This document shows, piece after piece, positions 1 through 4,959 of a DNA stretch of 6,892 nucleotides. The notes under the pieces are model-generated. The model worked only from the letters and a program-made list of their open reading frames with translations. It was not told where the DNA came from and searched no databases. This DNA is from JBBRNH01 sp038230415 (GTDB lineage Bacteria; Bacteroidota; Bacteroidia; Cytophagales; Spirosomataceae). Location: assembly GCA_038230415.1 (NCBI GenBank), contig JBBRNH010000145.1, positions 1-6,892 on the forward strand. The letters run 5' to 3'. A program made the position numbers and the translations under genes. The stretch's first letter is position 1; each line of letters begins with the position of its first letter.

Positions 1-35
1 AAAACTCTTTGCGTCTTCGCGTCTTTGCGCGAACC
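1..35 (+). repeat. Octamer-built intergenic repeat, copy 1 (three units)
   Basis: After AAAACT come three 8-nt units in tandem: CTTTGCGT (7-14), CTTCGCGT (15-22) and CTTTGCGC (23-30), closed by GAAC (31-34). The same architecture recurs in three more copies near the right end of the window. It lies just past the stop of the minus-strand zinc enzyme gene and probably continues the intergenic region beyond the window edge. Its function is unknown. Confidence 0.8.
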
Positions 36-47
36 TATTTCTTCTTA

Positions 48-1064
48 TCACTCTTCACTCCGTACTTTCAACAATCGTTTGAGCCAGTTCTGTTTCTCCA
101 CCGTTTCTTCTTTTTGCTCAGAATCAGTGGGTTTGTAGCCCACCAGGGTGCGTAGGTCGGGTTGGCCGGCATCAACCCAGCAGGTGTACCAAAAATCGCC
201 AACCATCTTTACCGAAGCCCGCATTTGCCGCTCAACCTGACCGCGCAGCCGCTCGTGATACTGCCGCGAAAACGGTTCGGCATACACTTTTATGGTGCTG
301 CCGTTGCGGTCTTCAAAGCTAAACTTCCGGGTTTCGCCGACTGCTGTGGTGAGTTCTCGCTCCAGATTCAGTACCGAATCTAAGGCCGCGTGCGCCTGAA
401 AAACGGCTCGCCACGCCCGCTTCTGGGGCGATTCGATGTATTCAGCCGGGCCGGTCAGAAAATCATACGTGGGGCTATACAACTCCGGCAACCGCGATTC
501 CCAGAACCCGTGAATCCCCTGCTGATTGGTGAATTGGCCGTTGTAGTTGCGGGTGGTGTGGAGCGGCACGTTGGCATCGGCAATATAATGACCCAAATCG
601 GCGGCTATGCGCAGAATCCGGCGCGTGTCGCGCTGCCGAAACGCATCGGTCAATTGAAACTTAACGAGTTGAATGTGCCAGGGAACCAGTCCGCGCAGGG
701 CCAGGGTGTCTTCGCCGTAGCAATCGGCGGCATCTCTGTAATACCTCGGCAACGCAGCCGCCGAGGTATCGGCGTAGGCATCGAGGTCAATAAAATGCCG
801 GGGAGCCTCGCCCACTACGGCATACCGCCGTTTGTCGGGGTTCACGGCGTTGTCGGCCAGAAACTGAATATGCTTCTTGAAAAACGGCATCATCTCGGCG
901 GGGAGCGTAAACACCGCCAGCCGGTTAATCTGCTGATGGGCATAAAATCCCCACGCAGGCCGGGTAGCATTGGCCGTAAAAAAAGGGGGAGATTCGGCCC
1001 GTAAAAAATTATTTTGGCCGAAAACAACCAACCAAATAAAAAAGACATACTTTTGAGCTGTCAT
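48..1064 (-). CDS. Exported zinc-dependent phospholipase C / S1-P1 nuclease-superfamily protein
   Basis: A 338-residue protein of the trinuclear-zinc hydrolase superfamily, which includes bacterial phospholipase C and fungal S1/P1 nucleases and cleaves phosphodiester bonds in phospholipids or nucleic acids. A signal peptide is visible (hydrophobic residues 6-16, likely cleavage after Ala23), so it should act in the periplasm or outside the cell. The zinc ligands are all recognisable in order: Trp38, His43 (WGFYAH), Asp93 or Asp95 (HFIDLD), His130 (PWH), His159 and Asp163 (GHYIAD), His169 (PLH), His185 and Glu189 (HGFWE). The spacing 159-163-169 and 185-189 matches P1 nuclease and phospholipase C. 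The C-terminus (about 310-338) is charged and probably disordered. The start is the ATG at 1062-1064, which gives the signal peptide. It is divergent from the Dabb gene with an 84-bp gap, where I see no full-consensus promoter. The family is secure; lipid versus nucleic-acid substrate cannot be decided here. Confidence 0.88.
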   Translation of the reverse strand: MTAQKYVFFIWLVVFGQNNFLRAESPPFFTANATRPAWGFYAHQQINRLAVFTLPAEMMPFFKKHIQFLADNAVNPDKRRYAVVGEAPRHFIDLDAYADTSAAALPRYYRDAADCYGEDTLALRGLVPWHIQLVKFQLTDAFRQRDTRRILRIAADLGHYIADANVPLHTTRNYNGQFTNQQGIHGFWESRLPELYSPTYDFLTGPAEYIESPQKRAWRAVFQAHAALDSVLNLERELTTAVGETRKFSFEDRNGSTIKVYAEPFSRQYHERLRGQVERQMRASVKMVGDFWYTCWVDAGQPDLRTLVGYKPTDSEQKEETVEKQNWLKRLLKVRSEE

Positions 1065-1148
1065 AGTACTTTGTCAAGAAATAGTGTAATCTTACAAATA
1101 AACGACCATCATAAACCAAAGAAAATTCGGCAAAACAGCCATACTACA

Positions 1149-1553
1149 ATGAATAATAATCGCAAATCAATCGGCTATCTTCTGGTTCTGATCGTTTTTT
1201 CGGCGTTTGGCCTGGTAATCTACGGTGCTTACTCACCCGCCAGAAAATCGCAGTTTCAGCAAATTGTGTGTGTAAAGTTCAAAAAAGAGCTTCGCGAACA
1301 AGCTATTTCCCGACAAATGAACGGTTTTGCCGCGTTAAAGCCCGAAATTAAACAGATCGTTTCGTACTCAGCGGGCCGCACGGTTTCGGCTGACGGGGGC
1401 CAAAGTGACTACGACGTGATGCACTACCTAACGTTTCAGAGCGAAGCCGACGCACGGGCCTACCGCAACAGCGCGGCCTACAAAGCCTTTGAGCAAAACA
1501 ACCGGGGTAGCTGGGAGAAGGTACTGGTGATAGACAGTCAGATTCAGCAGTAA
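1149..1553 (+). CDS. Membrane-anchored Dabb (stress-responsive A/B barrel) domain protein
   Basis: A 134-residue protein. Residues 9-28 form one hydrophobic segment (signal anchor or uncleaved signal) with Arg and Lys before it, so the domain should lie on the periplasmic side. Residues 37-130 resemble the Dabb ferredoxin-like fold: first strand QQIVCVKFKK, a helix with an LKPEI turn, then YDVMHYLTFQSEADARAYRNSAAYKAFEQ and a last strand EKVLVIDSQI. The usual Y-x-x-HPxH-x-x-F segment reads AYRNSAAYKAF, so the family's His residues are absent. Dabb proteins are usually small dimers; many have no known substrate. I chose the ATG at 1149 over an in-frame TTG at 1014 because the upstream codons overlap the divergent gene and would bury the hydrophobic segment internally. 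The family call is likely; the function is not known. Confidence 0.75.
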   Translation: MNNNRKSIGYLLVLIVFSAFGLVIYGAYSPARKSQFQQIVCVKFKKELREQAISRQMNGFAALKPEIKQIVSYSAGRTVSADGGQSDYDVMHYLTFQSEADARAYRNSAAYKAFEQNNRGSWEKVLVIDSQIQQ

Positions 1554-1596
1554 ACCAGCTCTCGTTTTGCTGACAACCGTCTGTTTCACAAACCGT

Positions 1597-1627
1597 TTTG
1601 CAATTTCGGCCAAAAGCCGTATTTTTG
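1597..1627 (+). promoter_or_regulatory. Bacteroidota-type promoter of rpsT
   Basis: TTTG at 1597-1600, a spacer of exactly 19 bp, then TATTTTTG at 1620-1627. This matches the Bacteroidota primary sigma consensus (TTTG, about 19 bp, TAnnTTTG). Transcription should begin near 1632-1635, giving a leader of roughly 47 nt before the rpsT ATG. Confidence 0.82.
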
Positions 1628-1633
1628 CAGACC

Positions 1634-1658
1634 TTTTGCGAAACAGGCGTTTGCAAAA
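1634..1658 (+). promoter_or_regulatory. Hairpin in the rpsT 5' leader
   Basis: TTTTGC (1634-1639) pairs with GCAAAA (1653-1658). After one bulged G (1640), AAAC (1641-1644) pairs with GTTT (1649-1652), closing an AGGC tetraloop. This makes ten base pairs starting almost at the predicted transcription start and ending 22 nt before the ATG. No U-run follows, so it is not a terminator. A leader element for control of S20 synthesis is an inference; mRNA stabilisation is an alternative. Confidence 0.5.
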
Positions 1659-1680
1659 CAGACATTTTGATTCATAAGTA

Positions 1681-1944
1681 ATGGCAAACCACAAATCGGC
1701 GAAAAAAGCCATCCGGTCGAGCGCGAAAAAGCGGCTTTTGAACCGCTATCAGCACAAAACAACCCGCAACCTGATTAAGAAACTGCGGGCTACGAGCGAT
1801 CATGCGATGGCCGTTGAACTCTACAAGACGGTAGCCTCGGCCTTAGACCGACTGGCAAAGAAAAACGTCATCCACAAAAATAAAGCCTCGAACAACAAAT
1901 CGCGGCTCGCCATTTTTGTAAATAAATTGGCAGCAAAAGCGTAA
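1681..1944 (+). CDS. rpsT: 30S ribosomal protein S20
   Basis: An 87-residue, strongly basic protein with the S20 signature: it opens MANHKSAKKAIRSSAKKRLLNR, continues with TTRNLIKKLRA, and ends with the typical KKNVIHKNKASNNKSRLAIFVNKL segment. S20 binds 16S rRNA early in 30S assembly and folds as a bundle of helices; the length is normal for the family. Start ATG at 1681 lacks a Shine-Dalgarno sequence, as is usual in Bacteroidota. The gene has its own consensus promoter, a hairpin in its leader and a terminator after the stop, so it looks monocistronic. The identification is secure. Confidence 0.97.
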   Translation: MANHKSAKKAIRSSAKKRLLNRYQHKTTRNLIKKLRATSDHAMAVELYKTVASALDRLAKKNVIHKNKASNNKSRLAIFVNKLAAKA

Positions 1945-1967
1945 GCCACTCGTTTTCTGCAAAATAC

Positions 1968-1999
1968 ACCTCATGCCCGGTCCGGTTTGAGGTTTTTTT
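1968..1999 (+). terminator. Rho-independent terminator of rpsT
   Basis: ACCTCA (1968-1973) pairs with TGAGGT (1988-1993). An inner CCG (1977-1979) pairs with CGG (1983-1985) around a short loop. Seven T residues (1993-1999) follow the stem. It lies 24 nt after the rpsT stop codon and runs into the region just upstream of radC. Confidence 0.8.
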
Positions 2000-2045
2000 G
2001 TGCCGTTTCGGTAAACTTGCTGCCACAACCCGTAACCGAGCCGCT

Positions 2046-2762
2046 TTGAAGCCTGAACTACCGAATCCCTACGCCATTACCACCGGCTCCATTAAATCGT
2101 GGGCCGAAGAAGACCGCCCCCGTGAGAAACTCATGCTCAAGGGCAAGGCCGCCCTGTCTGATGCCGAACTGATTGCCATTCTCATCAACTCCGGCACTAC
2201 CGATCTCTCGGCGGTTGACATTGCCCGGCTTATCCTGCAAAGCACCGGCAATAATCTTAACGAACTGGCACGGTTAGGAGTCAAGGACTTATCTAAATTT
2301 CGGGGCATTGGCGAGGCCCGCGCCATCAGCATCGTGGCCGCTCTTGAACTGGGTCGTCGGCGGAAAGAACAGGATCGGCCCACCCGCGCCCGCATCACCT
2401 GCTCACGCGATGCCTACGACGAACTCAAGCCACACCTGTTAGATAAACAGCACGAAGAATTCTGGATTTTGGTGCTAAACCGGGCCAATGAGGTCATGCG
2501 GCCCGTGCAGATTTCGGCGGGGGGCGTGTCTGGCACCGTTGCCGACCCCCGGCTGATTTTCAAACACGCCCTGGAGCAGTTGGCGAGTGGTATTATCTTG
2601 TGCCATAACCATCCGTCGGGTAATCTCACACCGTCGCAGGCGGATAAAGACCTGACCCGAAAACTCAAAGATGCCGGTCGGTTGCTGGATATTCCGGTGC
2701 TGGATCACCTGATTTTTACCGACCGCAGTTACCTGAGTTTCGCCGATGAAGGGCTGTTATAA
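2046..2762 (+). CDS. radC: RadC family protein (JAB/MPN metalloprotease-fold)
   Basis: A 238-residue protein of normal RadC length. The N-terminal part has the family block IKSWAEEDRPREKL (16-29), LSDAELIAILINSGT (37-51) and a helix-hairpin-helix (FRGIGEARAISIVAALELGRR, about 85-105). The C-terminal MPN/JAB domain has the JAMM-type metal site: Glu138, His187, His189, Ser197 and Asp200 within CHNHPSGNLTPSQAD. The name comes from an old genetic assignment; a true DNA-repair role is not established, and its metal-dependent activity is largely uncharacterised. No ATG lies before the conserved block, so I chose TTG at 2046, giving MKPELPNPYAITTG. An in-frame TTG at 1998 lies inside the rpsT terminator T-run and is less likely. 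The gene is convergent with rpoZ. Confidence 0.93.
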   Translation: MKPELPNPYAITTGSIKSWAEEDRPREKLMLKGKAALSDAELIAILINSGTTDLSAVDIARLILQSTGNNLNELARLGVKDLSKFRGIGEARAISIVAALELGRRRKEQDRPTRARITCSRDAYDELKPHLLDKQHEEFWILVLNRANEVMRPVQISAGGVSGTVADPRLIFKHALEQLASGIILCHNHPSGNLTPSQADKDLTRKLKDAGRLLDIPVLDHLIFTDRSYLSFADEGLL

Positions 2763-2767
2763 GTAGC

Positions 2768-2822
2768 AAGGGGTTAGCATTACGCGAGCAGTTTTAAACT
2801 ACTGACCTATTGCTAACCCCTT
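2768..2822. terminator. Hairpin between convergent radC and rpoZ
   Basis: AAGGGGTTAGCA (2768-2779) and TGCTAACCCCTT (2811-2822) form a perfect 12-bp stem around a 31-nt loop. The loop holds a smaller palindrome, AGTTTTAAACT (2790-2800). The hairpin starts 5 nt after the radC stop and lies 24 nt beyond the rpoZ stop, where a bidirectional terminator would be expected. Neither side has a long T-run, so termination strength is uncertain. Confidence 0.55.
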
Positions 2823-2824
2823 AC

Positions 2825-2845
2825 CACTTAGCACTAACCACTACT
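2825..2845 (+). repeat. Three tandem 7-nt units next to the rpoZ stop
   Basis: CACTTAG, CACTAAC and CACTACT stand head to tail and end one base before the stop codon of the minus-strand omega gene. The units share CACT with drift in the last three bases. They resemble the CACTAAC and CACCACTACT sequence on one arm of the hairpin at 4103-4177. No function can be read from them. Confidence 0.5.
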
Positions 2846-2846
2846 A

Positions 2847-3167
2847 CTACACTGCGTCGGTGCTTTCGTCGTTATACCGCCAATAGACTTTCCCTTCCAG
2901 AAACTCGTCGGTAGCGATGCTCGTTGGCTTGGGCATCCGCTCGTAATGTTTCGAGATTTCGATCTGCTCGCGGTTCTCAAACACTTCTTCCAGATTGTCA
3001 ACCGCCGATACAAAGTCAGAGAGTTTGTTGCTCAGTTCTTCCTTCATCTTGACCGAAATCTGACGGGCGCGTTTCGACATGATCGAAACGGATTCATACA
3101 CGTTGCCGCCACCAATGGCCGCAATTTTACCCATGTCGCGGGTGATGATTGATTGATTTGTTGCCAT
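2847..3167 (-). CDS. rpoZ: DNA-directed RNA polymerase subunit omega, Bacteroidota type
   Basis: A 106-residue protein matching the RpoZ/Rpb6 family as found in Bacteroidota. The N-terminus reads MATNQSIITRDMGKIAA; the conserved core NVYESVSIMSKRARQISVKMKEELSNKL (22-49) contains the helix that clamps the beta' subunit. A tail follows that is typical of this phylum (NLEEVFENREQIEISKHYERMPKP, 58-81). Omega helps assemble and stabilise RNA polymerase. The ATG at 3165-3167 starts the protein at its conserved beginning; an upstream extension in frame overlaps bamD and is not conserved in type. It lies 22 bp after the bamD stop on the same strand with no promoter between, so the two are probably co-transcribed. 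Confidence 0.92.
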   Translation of the reverse strand: MATNQSIITRDMGKIAAIGGGNVYESVSIMSKRARQISVKMKEELSNKLSDFVSAVDNLEEVFENREQIEISKHYERMPKPTSIATDEFLEGKVYWRYNDESTDAV

Positions 3168-3189
3168 AATTCGTTCGCGTGACTTACTG

Positions 3190-4083
3190 TTAGTTGCCGG
3201 TTGTGACCTTTGCCGGTTGGTTAATTTTCTGCTGTTTCTGCAATTCACGCTCCTTGTCAATTGCCATCAGCCGTTCTACTTCTTTCTGACCAAAGGCATA
3301 CATTTTCTCGGCAGTGCGAAGGTATTTACTGGCCGGATATTTGCCTTTGAGTTCGCCGAAGAACGTCACTACTTCCTGATAACGTTCCTTCTGCTTAGTT
3401 TCCAGACTGTTTTTCGCCAGGTTATACTGGGCATCCACTTTCAGATACGCCAGTTCTTCGTTGTACTGCGAATCAGGAAATTCCCGCTGGAAGTTGTTAA
3501 TCGAGATCACCGATGATTTCAGCGATGCAATATTAAACCCACTGGCCCGGTAGTACAGTTTAGCTTTCTCGTAGGATTTCTGTTCTAATTTCTGCCGCAG
3601 GCCGGTAATCATCTTCGTGCAATCGTCCGAGAACGGGCTTTGCGGGTAGGCGTTCACAAAATCCTGCAACGCGGCCATTGCTCCAACCGTATTTGACTGA
3701 TCGAGGTTGAAGGCAGGTGTATCTTTATACAGCGACAGTGCATACATATACATCGCTTCTTGGGCGTAATCGCTGCGGGCAAATGTCTCGTAAAATTTTT
3801 TGAAGAGCGTTGAACCAAGCAGATACTGCTGCTGATGATACTGGGTATAGGCGTAATAAAACTGCGCCATTTCTGACTCGGTACTGCCTTTCAGAACCGG
3901 AATCAATTCTTCAAAGAGTGTCCCGGCCTTATACCAGTCACCTTTCTTGAAGTACGCCACGGCGGCTTTATACTTCTGATCGTCGGTGCCTTTTTTTTGC
4001 AGTTTGGTGTAGGAGTTACACGACGCGAGCAGCACCACAAACGCCACTCCAACCCAAAAACTCACTTGCTGACGGTTTTGCAT
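3190..4083 (-). CDS. bamD: Outer-membrane assembly lipoprotein BamD
   Basis: A 297-residue lipoprotein. The signal peptide ends in the lipobox L19-A20-S21-C22, so Cys22 is lipidated and the protein is held at the inner face of the outer membrane. The rest is helical with TPR-like pairs at about 38-62, 70-102, 106-149, 169-206 and 207-252, including the BamD-type FVNAYPQSPFSDDC and FQREFPDSQYNEEL repeats. BamD is the essential partner of BamA in inserting beta-barrel proteins. The C-terminus (about 267-297) is charged and rich in Lys and Gln, probably a coiled extension. I chose the ATG at 4081-4083; a GTG at 4063-4065 would still leave a lipoprotein signal. A longer reading from 4155 would cross a terminator and bury the signal peptide. 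Its -7 motif ends 5 nt before the ATG. Confidence 0.92.
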   Translation of the reverse strand: MQNRQQVSFWVGVAFVVLLASCNSYTKLQKKGTDDQKYKAAVAYFKKGDWYKAGTLFEELIPVLKGSTESEMAQFYYAYTQYHQQQYLLGSTLFKKFYETFARSDYAQEAMYMYALSLYKDTPAFNLDQSNTVGAMAALQDFVNAYPQSPFSDDCTKMITGLRQKLEQKSYEKAKLYYRASGFNIASLKSSVISINNFQREFPDSQYNEELAYLKVDAQYNLAKNSLETKQKERYQEVVTFFGELKGKYPASKYLRTAEKMYAFGQKEVERLMAIDKERELQKQQKINQPAKVTTGN

Positions 4084-4088
4084 AGCCG

Positions 4089-4096
4089 CAAAGGTA
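4089..4096 (-). promoter_or_regulatory. Candidate -7 element for bamD
   Basis: The minus strand reads TACCTTTG, an exact TAnnTTTG match, immediately after the terminator of the preceding gene. No TTTG is found about 19 bp upstream, since that space is the terminator stem. The motif lies so close to the bamD ATG that the transcript would have almost no leader. Confidence 0.5.
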
Positions 4097-4097
4097 C

Positions 4098-4177
4098 AAA
4101 AAAGTGGTAAGCCGTTAGTGGCAGGCAGTGAGTTAATGTTTGTTAAACTCACCACATATCACTAACGGCTCACCACT
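4098..4177 (-). terminator. Large nested hairpin terminator after the T9SS gene
   Basis: On the plus strand, AGTGGTAAGCCGTTAGTG (4103-4120) is complementary to 4160-4177 at 17 of 18 positions. An inner stem, GTGAGTT (4128-4134) with AACTCAC (4146-4152), sits in the loop. In the minus direction the stem is followed by six T residues (4103-4098). It starts 2 nt after the stop of the T9SS gene, which fits a Rho-independent terminator insulating that gene from bamD. Confidence 0.85.
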
Positions 4178-4179
4178 AC

Positions 4180-4851
4180 TTACTGATGCCGGACGAGGAG
4201 TTTTTTGGTGGCAACTTTTTTGCCATCGAGCGAGAGCTGGTAGAAATACCAACCCGTTGAGAAATCGCGGGTGTTGATGCGAACCTTGTTGCTACCCCGG
4301 TCAAGTTCATACTCGGCAACGGGTGATCCCAACACGTTCAGCAGGATTAATTTGGCCTCACCTACGTTTGCCAGCAGTTGATAGTCCACCTCGGCGGCTT
4401 CACTGGCCGGGTTTGGGTAAATGTTAGACACCACAATCCGGTCATCGGCATACATCCGGTCGTCAACGCGCTCGGTTCTGAGCTCTTCCGTTGCCGGGCG
4501 AAACGCGGGAGCCGCCGTAGCAGCAACCGAAATTTCAGACGTTACGGGCCGGACAGGGGCTTTCACCGAACCGGGGTTCAGTAGCAGCGACCGATAATAG
4601 GCGTTGATGGGTGACTGGCGGCTAAAGGTCACGCTCCGGTCGAGTCCGGTGGCGGGTTTTCTCAGAAACAGACTCGTCCGCGAGGCCGATAGAGGCACGG
4701 CTGGTTTCCGGGCGATAGCATTTCGGCCCATCTCCAAGCGGCTTCGGCTCCGGGCATCACTGTCGCGGGGAGCGACCTGGGCGCGGAGCGGAAGCGTGGC
4801 AAAGAGCAACAGGCTCGTCAGGCACACCAGTACACGTATAATTTGCTTCAT
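4180..4851 (-). CDS. Small secreted protein with a type IX secretion C-terminal sorting domain
   Basis: A 223-residue protein in three parts. Residues 1-24 are a signal peptide (LLLFATLPLRA, cleavage before Gln25). Residues 25-140 are rich in Arg, Ala, Pro and Ser with no recognisable domain and look disordered. Residues 141-222 form a typical T9SS type A sorting domain: the VSNIYPNP start (141-148), LLNVLGSPV, then RINTRDFSTGWYFYQLSLDGKKVATKKLLV at the end. Such domains carry proteins through the outer membrane and are usually cut off or used for surface anchoring. The unusual point is that no enzyme or binding domain precedes it. It sits between the OstA-like gene and bamD, with its own promoter motif and a strong terminator. 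The sorting domain is secure; the role of the protein is unknown. Confidence 0.85.
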   Translation of the reverse strand: MKQIIRVLVCLTSLLLFATLPLRAQVAPRDSDARSRSRLEMGRNAIARKPAVPLSASRTSLFLRKPATGLDRSVTFSRQSPINAYYRSLLLNPGSVKAPVRPVTSEISVAATAAPAFRPATEELRTERVDDRMYADDRIVVSNIYPNPASEAAEVDYQLLANVGEAKLILLNVLGSPVAEYELDRGSNKVRINTRDFSTGWYFYQLSLDGKKVATKKLLVRHQ

Positions 4852-4887
4852 CGGCGTTCAAAATCAGTCACTTGCTGTGAACTTCTA

Positions 4888-4895
4888 CAAACGTA
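4888..4895 (-). promoter_or_regulatory. Candidate -7 element for the T9SS gene
   Basis: The minus strand reads TACGTTTG, an exact TAnnTTTG match, 36 nt before the ATG at 4851. That predicts a leader of about 30 nt. At the expected upstream spacing only a partial match to TTTG (TTGA at 4918-4915) is present. The 108-bp gap to the OstA-like gene shows no strong terminator, so read-through from that gene is also possible. Confidence 0.55.
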
Positions 4896-4959
4896 CTTGT
4901 CAAAAAGATGAAAGTCAACGGGTAAGGGTTGCAAAAATTGTTAAAAAACTGTTAAAATC

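Noticed and set aside
1..35. The CTTTGCG repeats as a CRISPR array
   Set aside because: Units are 8 nt, directly abutting, without unique spacers, and the copies are scattered in both orientations with no cas gene nearby.
390..1004. A 204-codon open frame on the plus strand opposite the zinc enzyme gene
   Set aside because: It is antisense to a gene with a complete zinc-ligand set and signal peptide, and its translation shows no family features.
1067..1102. Possible promoters in the divergent gap: TACTTTG (1067-1073, plus) and TTTATTTG (1102-1095, minus)
   Set aside because: Each misses the TAnnTTTG consensus by one base or one spacing position, and neither has TTTG at about 19 bp, so I did not list them as features.
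1014..1148. An N-terminal extension of the Dabb protein from TTG 1014
   Set aside because: It would overlap the start of the divergent gene and push the hydrophobic anchor to an internal position; ATG 1149 explains the protein better.
4931..4959. A/T-rich stretch after the OstA-like stop as a terminator
   Set aside because: There are T-runs on the minus strand (from AAAAATTGTTAAAAAACTG), but no convincing GC-containing stem precedes them.
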